Shown here: positions 15,436 to 22,165 of the stretch, piece by piece
How the letters are laid out: every line of letters starts with the position of its first letter
Position numbering within the stretch: position 1 is the stretch's first letter
Source of the DNA: Oxalobacteraceae bacterium UBA6704
GTDB taxonomy: Bacteria; Pseudomonadota; Gammaproteobacteria; Burkholderiales; Burkholderiaceae_D
Direction: 5' to 3'
Assembly (NCBI GenBank): GCA_002454505.1
Contig: DKJA01000129.1
Coordinates: 1-25,269, forward strand
Length of the DNA stretch: 25,269 nucleotides
The notes under the pieces: model-generated
Databases searched by the model: none
What the model saw: only the letters and a program-made list of their open reading frames with translations
Told to the model about the DNA's origin: nothing
Position numbers and translations under genes: made by a program

Positions 15436-16269
15436 ATGATCACTGAAGCATCATCCCTGCCCTCGCTCCAGCGCCTGCACCGCGCCACCATGGTCTGGCT
15501 GACCAGCTGGTGGCGGCTGCTGCAGTTCGCCGCGCTGATCGTGTCGCGGGCCACGCTGCCGTCCACCTACCGGCGCGACAACCGCCGCACGCTGGCCAGC
15601 CACCTCGTGCTGGGCACGGCGCCGAACCTGCTGTGGTTTTCCGTGCTGTCGGCGCTGATCAGCCTCGTCATCATCCGCATCGTCGTCGTCACCGCCATGT
15701 CGTATGGCCTGACCGGCTATGCGCTGGAGATGGTCGTGCGCGTGCTCGTGCTGGAGCTGATCCCGCTGACGGCCGCGCTGTTCGTCGCGCTGCGCAGCAC
15801 GCTGCCAGCCGGCGTGGAATTCACGCAGCGGCGCCTGGCCGCGGCGGCGGCGGCACCCGCCGGATCCGCCGGCCCGGCCGCCAATCCGTCCGAGTCGCTG
15901 CGTACCGAGTTCTATCCCCGCGCGGCGGCCGGCGTGTTCGCCGTGTGGCTGCTGGCCGCCGTCAGCTGTATCCTGACGCTGGTGCTGGCCTACCTGATCA
16001 TCTACGGCTTCACGCCGTATGCGCTGCCCGGCTACACGCGGGTGGTCGGCCAGATCTTCAATCCGGCCGTGTCGCTGATCCTCGTGCTGAAGATCTTCTT
16101 CTTCAGCTTCGCGGTCGGCATCATCCCGCTGGCCTCGTCGTACTACGATGCCGCCGCCAATCCGTTCGCCGCCCGGCTGCGCTTCACCCACGGCCTGGCG
16201 GACATGGTGCGGATGTTCTCCGTGATCCTGCTGATCGAAGCGGCTTCGCTGATGGGCAATTACTACTGA
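15436..16269 (+). CDS. MlaE/YrbE-like permease, divergent
   Basis: 277-residue multi-helix membrane protein that I align by eye with MlaE-type permeases of lipid-transport ABC systems. LVLELIPLTAALFVALRST (104-122) matches the MlaE RELAPVLTALVVAGRVGS region, FYPRAAAGVFAVWLLAAVSCILTLVLAYLI (159-188) matches the following proline-arginine helix, and KIFFFSFAVGIIPLASSYY (219-237) matches the late helix. Between the first two, where MlaE proteins have the conserved EMRVTEQIDAL coupling segment, there is an alanine-rich stretch (134-150). It lies 18 bp before an MCE gene, supporting the assignment. TGCTAAGAT (15421-15429) looks like an extended -10 only a few bases before the ATG; otherwise it may be read through from the LysR gene 29 bp upstream. 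The specific family is inferred from context and weak similarity. Confidence 0.75.
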   Translation: MITEASSLPSLQRLHRATMVWLTSWWRLLQFAALIVSRATLPSTYRRDNRRTLASHLVLGTAPNLLWFSVLSALISLVIIRIVVVTAMSYGLTGYALEMVVRVLVLELIPLTAALFVALRSTLPAGVEFTQRRLAAAAAAPAGSAGPAANPSESLRTEFYPRAAAGVFAVWLLAAVSCILTLVLAYLIIYGFTPYALPGYTRVVGQIFNPAVSLILVLKIFFFSFAVGIIPLASSYYDAAANPFAARLRFTHGLADMVRMFSVILLIEAASLMGNYY

Positions 16270-16287
16270 CCGTTGCAACGAAATCTC

Positions 16288-17253
16288 ATGACCGAACCCA
16301 CGAACTCCCCTGCTGCCCCGGCCGAACCGGCCCCGGTGCGCAATGCCGAATTCAAGGCGGCCCTGCTGCTGATCCTGATGGTGGTGCTGATCGCCGGCGC
16401 CGCCCTGTACCTGATGTATGCGCGCGGTGCGTTCGAAGCCACGCAACGCCTCGTGCTCACGGCCGACGACTCCGAGGGCGTCTCGGTCGGCATGGACGTG
16501 ACGTTTGCCGGCTTCCCCGTCGGCCGCGTGCGCAGCATCGAACTGAGCAAGGAAGGCAAGGCGCGCGTGCTGGTCGACGTGCCGCAGAAGGATGCCCACT
16601 GGCTGCGCACCACCAGCATTTTTACCCTTGAAAAAGGCATCGTCGGCGGCGCCAAGCTGCGCGCCTTCACCGGCATCCCCACCGATCCGCCGCTGCCGGA
16701 AGGCGCCGAGCGGATGCTGCTGGTGGGCGATGCGGCGGCCGAGATTCCCCGCCTGCTGTCCGCCGCGCGCGACGTGCTGACCAATGTGACCGCCTTGACC
16801 GCCGAGGATTCGTCGCTGGGCGCGAGCCTGAAGAATGTGCAGGGCGTGACCGACAAGCTGAATGGCCCCGGCGGCGCGATGGGGCTGCTCTCGGGCGACG
16901 ACCAGAAAGCCCGCGAGCTGCTGGCCAATGCCAATTCGCTGGTGATCAAGGCGGACCGGCTGATCGGCAACGCCGACAGTAAAGTGTTCGGCAAGGATGG
17001 CGTGGCGAACGATGCGCAGGCCGCCGTGGTGCAGCTGAACGGGCTGCTGTCCGATGCGCGCGTCAGCCTGAAGAAAATGGACGCCGTGCTTGAAGAGGCG
17101 CAGGCCGTCGGCAAGAATGCCCGCGTGGCCACCGAAGACCTGGGCGCGCTGCGCGCCGACATCGACAGCAACCTGCGCCGCATCGAGCAGCTGGTCAACG
17201 AGATCAACCGCAAGTGGCCGTTCAAGCGCGAGACGGAGATCAAACTGCCATGA
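16288..17253 (+). CDS. MCE/MlaD domain protein
   Basis: 321-residue protein anchored by one helix (about 22-45) with a periplasmic MCE domain at about 53-130 (SEGVSVGMDVTFAGFPVGRVRSIEL, then VPQ...LRTTSIFTLEKGIVGGAKLRAFTG). MCE proteins form rings or tubes that carry phospholipids or other lipids between the membranes. The remaining 190 residues are heptad-rich helix, consistent with a tube-forming bundle, ending NEINRKWPFKRETEIKLP, a tail I recognise from other betaproteobacterial MCE proteins. The ATG at 16288 is chosen over an in-frame TTG at 16273. It follows the MlaE-like permease by 18 bp and its stop overlaps the next start (ATGA), so the three genes form one operon. Confidence 0.92.
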   Translation: MTEPTNSPAAPAEPAPVRNAEFKAALLLILMVVLIAGAALYLMYARGAFEATQRLVLTADDSEGVSVGMDVTFAGFPVGRVRSIELSKEGKARVLVDVPQKDAHWLRTTSIFTLEKGIVGGAKLRAFTGIPTDPPLPEGAERMLLVGDAAAEIPRLLSAARDVLTNVTALTAEDSSLGASLKNVQGVTDKLNGPGGAMGLLSGDDQKARELLANANSLVIKADRLIGNADSKVFGKDGVANDAQAAVVQLNGLLSDARVSLKKMDAVLEEAQAVGKNARVATEDLGALRADIDSNLRRIEQLVNEINRKWPFKRETEIKLP

Positions 17254-17903
17254 CGCCACGCTATTCACCTTTGCTGCTGTCCGTATTGCTTGCTGCCTGC
17301 AGCAGCGGTCCGCCCGTGCCGGACTGGCAGATGAATGCGCAAAGTTCGCTGGAGCGTGCGACCAATGCCTACATGGGCGGCAAGGAGCTCGTCGAGAAAA
17401 ACGAATTCGCGCGGGCCCGCGAACAGATCGCCGCCACCGGCAAGATCGACCTCGTGATCCGCGCGGAGCTGATCCGCTGCGCCGCCCGCACGGCGGCACT
17501 GGTGTTCGACGAGTGCACGGGTTTTGCGGCGCTGCAGGCCGATGCCACGGCAGCCGATGCGGCCTATGCGCGCTACCTCGCCGGTGGTGCACAGCCCGCC
17601 GATGCGGCCTTGCTGCCGGAGCCGCAGCGCGCCGTGCTGGCGGCGGGCTCGGATACTGCCGCCGCGGCTGTCGTAAAAGGAATTGCCGATCCGCTGTCGC
17701 AACTGGTCGCGGCCGGCGCGCTGTTCAAGGCCAACCGCGCCACGCCGGAACTGGTGACGCAGGCGATCGACACGGCGTCCAACCAGGGCTGGCGCCGGCC
17801 CTTGCTGGCGTGGCTGAACGTGCAGGCGCTGCGGGCCGAGAAGGCCGGCGATGCCGACGAAGCCGCGCGGGTGCGGCGCAGAATGGCGCTGGTGGAGGGA
17901 TAG
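17250..17903 (+). CDS. Outer-membrane lipoprotein of the MCE operon, function unknown
   Basis: 217 residues beginning MTPRYSPLLLSVLLAACSSG: a lipoprotein signal with lipobox LAAC and lipidated C17. Serine at +2 predicts outer-membrane sorting. The mature part is alanine-rich and helical, with TPR-like amphipathic stretches (ERATNAYMGGKELVEKNEFARAREQ; LNVQALRAEKAGDADEAARVRRRM). Four cysteines besides C17 are not evident beyond two (in LIRCAAR and DECTGF), which could pair in the periplasm. It does not look like the PqiC/ABC_trans_aux lipoproteins usually found with MCE genes. The ATG overlaps the MCE stop (ATGA), so translation is coupled; it may be the outer-membrane end of the lipid route, which is inference. 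Confidence 0.85.
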   Translation: MTPRYSPLLLSVLLAACSSGPPVPDWQMNAQSSLERATNAYMGGKELVEKNEFARAREQIAATGKIDLVIRAELIRCAARTAALVFDECTGFAALQADATAADAAYARYLAGGAQPADAALLPEPQRAVLAAGSDTAAAAVVKGIADPLSQLVAAGALFKANRATPELVTQAIDTASNQGWRRPLLAWLNVQALRAEKAGDADEAARVRRRMALVEG

Positions 17904-17914
17904 CCGGGAACGCT

Positions 17915-17944
17915 GGGGACTGTCCCCGCACGGGGACTGTCCCC
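17915..17944. repeat. Double GGGGACTGTCCCC repeat unit
   Basis: Two exact copies of ggggactgtcccc (17915-17927 and 17932-17944) separated by gcac. It lies between the stops of the MCE-operon lipoprotein and the convergent helicase, in a 67-bp gap, and can form hairpins on either strand. Same family as 6951-7075 and 25179-25191. It may terminate both genes. Confidence 0.85.
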
Positions 17945-17970
17945 GGGGCTGCTTTTATCGCCGTGCCTCC

Positions 17971-19215
17971 CTACTCCTTCGCAGCCGCCGCCTCCCGCAG
18001 CTTGTCCTTCTTACTCTTGCGCTTGCCCTTGATGCCGCCATTGGCATCGCCCACCGGCGCCGCCGCACCAGCTGCCAGCGGCGTCGGTTCGAAGCCGGCG
18101 ACCTGCTCGCGCGCCACGCGCTTGCCCTGGCGGTTCTCGATCAGGCGGAAGTGCTGTTCCATGTCCGGCGTGACGAACGAGATCGCCGTGCCGCTCGCGC
18201 CGGCGCGGCCGGTGCGGCCGATGCGGTGCGTGTAATCGGCCGGGGACCGCGGCAGATCGTAGTTGACCACCACCGGCAGTTGCAGGATGTCGATGCCGCG
18301 TGCCGCCACATCGGTGGCCACCAGCACGTGCAGCTTGCCGGACCTGAAGTCCGCCATCACCTCGTTGCGGGCGCCCTGGCTGAAATCGCCGTGGAAGGCC
18401 TCGGCCACGACGCTGCCGTTGCGCAGCTTGTCGGCGACGTGCTCGGACGCGTATTTCGAGCCGACGAACACCAGCACCTGGCGCCATTTGTGTTCGCGGA
18501 TCAGGTGGCGCAGCAGCGCCGTGCGGCGCGTGGCATCCACTTCGAAGGCGCGCTGCGTGATATCCGGTTCATGCGCCGCTTCGTGAGTGACCTCGACGCG
18601 CATCGGCTCCTTCAGCAGCGACGCCGCCAGCGCCTTGACGGCGGGCGGGAACGTCGCGGAGAAGAACAGGTTCTGGCGCTTTGCCGGCAGCAGCGCCAGC
18701 AACTCGGCGATTTCATCGGCAAAGCCCATGTCCAGCAGCTTGTCCGCTTCGTCCAGCACCAGCGTGGCCGTGCCGGACAGCTGCACGGCGTTGTTCCGCA
18801 CCAGGTCCAGCAGGCGGCCCGGCGTGGCGACGATGATGTCGGTGCCGCCGCGCAGCGCCATCATCTGCGGATTGATCGACACGCCGCCGATGACGATCGA
18901 CACCTTGATCGTCGACGGCAGCTGCTGCACCAGCTCGCGGATCGATTCGCCCACCTGCGTCGCCAGCTCGCGTGTCGGCACGAGCACGAGGCCATGCAGG
19001 CCGCGCCGCGTGCCCTCGCGCGCCAGCAGCGCGTTCAGCATCGGCAGCGCGAACGCCGCTGTCTTGCCGGAGCCCGTGTGCGCGGCTCCCAGCACGTCGC
19101 CGCCCTTCAATGCCGCGGGAATGGCCGCCGCCTGGATGGCGGTGGGAGTCGTGTAGCCGATGGCGGCGATGGCGTCGAGAAGCGCGGGCGCCAGGCCCAG
19201 GGAGTGGAAGGACAT
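17971..19215 (-). CDS. DEAD-box ATP-dependent RNA helicase, RhlE-like
   Basis: 414-residue RNA helicase that unwinds RNA structures in ribosome assembly or RNA decay. Ordered motifs: Q-motif region YTTPTAIQ (21-28), Walker A AHTGSGKT (45-52; more often AQTGSGKT), PTRELA (80-85), TPGR (131-134), DEAD (155-158), SAT (186-188), ATDVAARGID (300-309) and HRIGRTGR (330-337). A lysine/arginine-rich tail near KGKRKSKKDK can bind RNA. MSFHSLGL is a typical RhlE-type beginning, so the ATG at 19215 is preferred over an in-frame TTG at 19236. The gene converges on the MCE operon across a hairpin repeat. The exact subfamily (RhlE versus DbpA-like) is not certain; no DbpA RNA-binding domain is present. Confidence 0.95.
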   Translation of the reverse strand: MSFHSLGLAPALLDAIAAIGYTTPTAIQAAAIPAALKGGDVLGAAHTGSGKTAAFALPMLNALLAREGTRRGLHGLVLVPTRELATQVGESIRELVQQLPSTIKVSIVIGGVSINPQMMALRGGTDIIVATPGRLLDLVRNNAVQLSGTATLVLDEADKLLDMGFADEIAELLALLPAKRQNLFFSATFPPAVKALAASLLKEPMRVEVTHEAAHEPDITQRAFEVDATRRTALLRHLIREHKWRQVLVFVGSKYASEHVADKLRNGSVVAEAFHGDFSQGARNEVMADFRSGKLHVLVATDVAARGIDILQLPVVVNYDLPRSPADYTHRIGRTGRAGASGTAISFVTPDMEQHFRLIENRQGKRVAREQVAGFEPTPLAAGAAAPVGDANGGIKGKRKSKKDKLREAAAAKE

Positions 19216-19300
19216 GATGTGCTGACGGGTGGACAAGCGCGCAGTATAAAGCAGCGCGGCGCGCCACCCGCTTTTGCCGCCGCCGCACTACTGTCGAGAC

Positions 19301-19400
19301 CGTGTCCACCATGGGGTCAACCCTCTTTCTGGACACGAGCACAGCAGTGCTACTGATGGGGCCGTGTCCAAAAATGGGGTTGACCCCAAGGTTGGACACG
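19301..19400. repeat. Double GTGTCCA...TGGACAC hairpin element
   Basis: Two similar stem-loops lie in the 202-bp gap between helicase start and tarD stop. First: gtgtcca (19302-19308) with tggacac (19330-19336), enclosing ggggtcaaccc (19313-19323). Second: gtgtcca (19364-19370) with tggacac (19393-19399), enclosing ggggttgacccc (19376-19387), itself a near-palindrome. The intervening bases are unrelated. This is a second intergenic repeat family in the window, distinct in sequence from the GGGGACTGTCCCC type but with the same design. Both look like REP-type elements dispersed in Oxalobacteraceae genomes; the family link is from memory. Confidence 0.75.
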
Positions 19401-19417
19401 GCCTCGGCCGTAACGGC

Positions 19418-20587
19418 TTACTGGCCGGACAGCGCGCGCATCTCGGCGTACAGGTTCGACTTGCCCTCGAAGCCGATGCCGGGTAGCTCGGGCATCGTGA
19501 TGTAGCCGTTGTCGACGCTGATGCCGTCGGGGAAGCCGCCGAAAGGCTGGAACAGGTCCGGGTAGCTTTCGTTGCCGCCCAGGCCCAGGCCGGCCGCGAT
19601 GTTCAGCGACATCTGGTGGCCGCCGTGCGGGATGCAGCGGGTGCGCGACCAGCCGTGTTCGTGCAGCATGTCCAGCGTGCGCAGGTATTCGACGAGGCCG
19701 TACGACAGCGCGCAGTCGAACTGCAGCCAGTCGCGGTCGGCGCGCATGCCGCCGTAGCGGATCAGGTTGCGCGCATCCTGCATCGAGAACAGGTTCTCGC
19801 CCGTCGCCATCGGCTTGTCGTAGTAGTTGCGCAGCGTGGCCTGCAGCTCGAAGTCCAGCGGGTCGCCCGCTTCCTCGTACCAGAACAGGTCGTACTGCGA
19901 CAGCGCCTTCGCATACGCGATCGCGGTATCGAGGTCGAAGCGGCCATTGGCATCCACCGCCAGCTTCTGGCCATCGCCCAGCACGGACAGGATCGAGTCG
20001 ATGCGGCGCAGGTCTTCGTCCAGCGACGCGCCGCCGATCTTTTTCTTGACCACCGTGTAGCCGCGGTCGATGTAGCTGCGCATCTCGTCCTTCAGCGCAT
20101 CGTGGCTCTGGCCCGGATAGTAGTAGCCGCCGGCCGCATAGACGAACACCTTGCGGTCCGGCGTGCCGTTGCCGTAGCGGTCGGCCAGCAGCTGGAACAG
20201 CGGCTTGCCGGCGATCTTCGCGGTGGCATCCCAGATCGCCATGTCCAGCGTGCCGATCGCCACCGAGCGCTCGCCGTGGCCGCCCGGTTTTTCGTTGGTG
20301 TACATGCAGTCCCAGATCTTGTGCGGATCGAGGTTGCTGCCGTCGTCGCTGACCAGCGTGGCCGGATCCGCTTCCAGGATGCGGGGGATGAAGCGCTCGC
20401 GCATCAGCATGCCCTGGCCGTAGCGGCCGTTCGAGTTGAAGCCGTAGCCGACCACCGGCTTGCCGTCGCGGATCACGTCGGTGACGACAGCCACGAGGCT
20501 CAGCGTCATCTTTGAGAAGTCGATGTAGGCGTTGCGGATCGGGGAGCTGATGGGGATGGTTTTTTCGCGGATCTCGACGATTTTCAT
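19418..20587 (-). CDS. tarD: D(-)-tartrate dehydratase (enolase superfamily)
   Basis: 389-residue enzyme of the mandelate racemase branch of the enolase superfamily, expected to dehydrate D-tartrate to oxaloacetate in a Mg2+-dependent reaction. The length and long stretches match my memory of Bradyrhizobium TarD (SPIRNAYIDF, GYGFNSNGRYGQG, NEKPGGHGERSVA, FVYAAGGYYYPG, CIPHGGHQMSLNIAAGLGL). Catalytic and metal residues are present: K181-x-K183, D212 in VDANG, E239 in WYEEAGDP, E264 in TGEN and H321 in PHGGH, each one lower than the published TarD numbers. GGAG (complement of 20595-20598) 7 bases before the ATG fixes the start. It diverges from a LysR gene, its likely regulator. No tartrate transporter is nearby. 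Confidence 0.93.
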   Translation of the reverse strand: MKIVEIREKTIPISSPIRNAYIDFSKMTLSLVAVVTDVIRDGKPVVGYGFNSNGRYGQGMLMRERFIPRILEADPATLVSDDGSNLDPHKIWDCMYTNEKPGGHGERSVAIGTLDMAIWDATAKIAGKPLFQLLADRYGNGTPDRKVFVYAAGGYYYPGQSHDALKDEMRSYIDRGYTVVKKKIGGASLDEDLRRIDSILSVLGDGQKLAVDANGRFDLDTAIAYAKALSQYDLFWYEEAGDPLDFELQATLRNYYDKPMATGENLFSMQDARNLIRYGGMRADRDWLQFDCALSYGLVEYLRTLDMLHEHGWSRTRCIPHGGHQMSLNIAAGLGLGGNESYPDLFQPFGGFPDGISVDNGYITMPELPGIGFEGKSNLYAEMRALSGQ

Positions 20588-20623
20588 GGGATGTCTCCAG
20601 TGAGGAAGGAATGCCTGCAGCTT

Positions 20624-20647
20624 ACTCTTGTTTTGAGTGGCTATAAT
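20624..20647 (+). promoter_or_regulatory. Candidate -10 box and dyad in the tarD/LysR divergent region
   Basis: A perfect TATAAT at 20642-20647 is placed to read the LysR gene, about 45 bases before its ATG; the -35 region (around 20619-20624) is poor. Just upstream is the dyad actc-N7-gagt (20624-20638), which would overlap the -35 and is a plausible LysR self-binding site, although spacing is not the textbook T-N11-A. No clear promoter was found for tarD. Confidence 0.4.
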
Positions 20648-20692
20648 TCAGCCAGAAGCAATCCATTATTAACTTCAAGTGAATGCTGCAAA

Positions 20693-21580
20693 ATGAAGAG
20701 CGACCTGGAATTCTTCGTGCTGCTGGCCAAGCTGGGCAGCCTGGCCGCCACGGCGCGGGAAATGGATGTGACGCCGCCGGCCGCCACGCGGCGCCTGGCG
20801 CAGATGGAGCAGCGGCTCGGCGTGCGGCTGGCGAACCGCAGCACGCGCCGTGTCAGCCTCACCAGCGAGGGCGAGCTGTACCTGGCGCAGGCGGCGCAGA
20901 TCCTGGCCGACATCCGCGCCATGGACGAATCGGTCAGCAGCAGCCGCGCCGCGCCCAAGGGTTTGTTACGGGTGAACGCGACGCTGGGCTTCGGCCGGAC
21001 GAGCATCGCGCCGCTCGTGTCGCGCTTTGCCCGCAAATATCCGGACGTGGAAGTGCAGTTGCAGCTGACCGACCGCGGCATCAACCTGGTGGAGGAAGCC
21101 TACGACCTGGGCATCCGCTTCGGCGAGCTGCCGGACACGCGGCTGACGGCGCGCCGCATCCTGTCGAACCGGCGCTTCCTGTGCGCGGCGCCGGCCTACC
21201 TGAAGAAGCACGGCGTGCCGGAGACGCCGGACGACCTGGCCCGCCACGTCTGCATCCTGCACCGCCAGAACGACGATGCCTATGCCACGTGGCGCCTGAC
21301 CCGGGGCCGCAAGGCGGAGACGGTGAAGGTGCGCGGCCGGCTGTCGTCGAACGACGGCGACGTGGTGCTGGGCTGGGCGCTGGACGGCCACGGCATCCTG
21401 GCCCGCTCGGAATGGGATGCGGCGAAATACCTGGACAGCGGCCGGCTGCAGGTGGTGCTGCCCGAGTATCACCTGGCCAATGCCGACCTGTACGCCTACT
21501 ATCCCAGCCGGCAGCACCAGAGCGCCAAGGTGCGCGCGTTCATCGATTTTCTCGTCGCCGAATTCGCGCCGGCGAAGTAA
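20693..21580 (+). CDS. LysR family transcriptional regulator (next to tarD)
   Basis: 295-residue LysR regulator. Helix-turn-helix at about residues 3-60 (FFVLLAKLGSLAATAREM, then AATRRLAQMEQRLGVRLANRSTRRVSLTSEG), effector domain from about 88 (LLRVNATLGFGRTSIAPLVSRFARKYP) with the GIRFGELPD motif typical of the CrgA/DsdC-like LysR subgroup. An in-frame start at 20591 is rejected because it would put the promoter box inside the gene and add 34 unconserved residues; ATG 20693 begins MKSDLEFF as expected. It diverges from tarD and most likely controls tartrate-dependent expression. Its 3' end contains a 15-bp tandem duplication over the stop (21571-21600). Confidence 0.93.
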   Translation: MKSDLEFFVLLAKLGSLAATAREMDVTPPAATRRLAQMEQRLGVRLANRSTRRVSLTSEGELYLAQAAQILADIRAMDESVSSSRAAPKGLLRVNATLGFGRTSIAPLVSRFARKYPDVEVQLQLTDRGINLVEEAYDLGIRFGELPDTRLTARRILSNRRFLCAAPAYLKKHGVPETPDDLARHVCILHRQNDDAYATWRLTRGRKAETVKVRGRLSSNDGDVVLGWALDGHGILARSEWDAAKYLDSGRLQVVLPEYHLANADLYAYYPSRQHQSAKVRAFIDFLVAEFAPAK

Positions 21581-21595
21581 CTACCGGTGAAGTAA

Positions 21596-21985
21596 CTACA
21601 TGCCAACGTCGCCATACGGCCCGGCGATGACGACCACGTAACCGTCGCGGTCGCGCAGCCAGATCTCGCGGTGCTGGGCGCTGCGGTTTTCCTGCGGCCC
21701 TTCCAGCACCGTGGCCTCGATGACGGCGGCGCGGTCGACGGCATCGTCGAAATCGTCGGTCCAGAACCACAGCACGGCGCCGTTGCCGCGCCCGGCCTCG
21801 TCCTGGCTGCCGATGTGCGGATGTTCGTGGACACCCCACCGGTGCAGCTGCAGGATCATGCGGCCCTCGAACATCAGCTGCTCGTAATCGGGGCCGCCAT
21901 GGCCGCTCCTGGCGCCCAGGACGGCCTGGTACCACAGGCTTGCCGCTTCCACGTCCGCGACGGCAATCAGAGGTTGCGCTTGCAT
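21596..21985 (-). CDS. VOC family protein (glyoxalase/bleomycin-resistance fold)
   Basis: 129-residue single-domain protein of the vicinal oxygen chelate superfamily. Two beta-alpha-beta-beta-beta halves can be seen: LIAVADVEAASLWYQAVLGARS (6-27) with LMFEGRMILQLH (37-48), and VLWFWTDDFDDAVDRAAVIEATVLEGP (71-97) with REIWLRDRDGYVVVIAGPYG (106-125). H48 and E107 are likely metal ligands. This layout is common for glyoxalase-like, bleomycin-binding and dioxygenase-like proteins; the reaction cannot be named. GGGAG 6 bases before the ATG at 21985 supports this start over an upstream one at 22012. It converges on the LysR gene, ending 15 bp after it. Confidence 0.9.
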   Translation of the reverse strand: MQAQPLIAVADVEAASLWYQAVLGARSGHGGPDYEQLMFEGRMILQLHRWGVHEHPHIGSQDEAGRGNGAVLWFWTDDFDDAVDRAAVIEATVLEGPQENRSAQHREIWLRDRDGYVVVIAGPYGDVGM

Positions 21986-22118
21986 GGGCTTCTCCCGCAG
22001 TGATCGAAGCACAGCATAGCACCGGTCAGCTCAGCGGCGGCGCAACGCATCGGCCGCCGATGTGGCGACGATGCGACCAGGTTACCGGGAGTTTGACCCA
22101 CGGAGTATCCAAAAGGCA

Positions 22119-22144
22119 TCAAAACGGGGTACTATTGCCATAAT
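22119..22144 (+). promoter_or_regulatory. Possible FliA (sigma28) promoter of motA
   Basis: TCAAAACG (22119-22126), 10 bases, then GCCATAAT (22137-22144) loosely resembles the flagellar sigma28 pattern TAAAGTTT-N11-GCCGATAA. It would start transcription about 15 bases before the motA ribosome site. Late flagellar genes such as motA are normally under FliA. CATAAT (22139-22144) could equally be a sigma70 -10 box without a good -35. The rest of the 180-bp gap 21986-22165 shows no gene. Confidence 0.4.
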
Positions 22145-22165
22145 GCATCATTTTGGAGGCGTGCC

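Noticed and set aside
15451..17592. Long minus-strand open frame opposite the MCE operon
   Set aside because: Shadow of three coupled plus-strand genes with recognisable TM, MCE and lipobox features.
20591..20692. N-terminal extension of the tarD-linked LysR
   Set aside because: It would include the TATAAT box and intergenic operator region as coding sequence.
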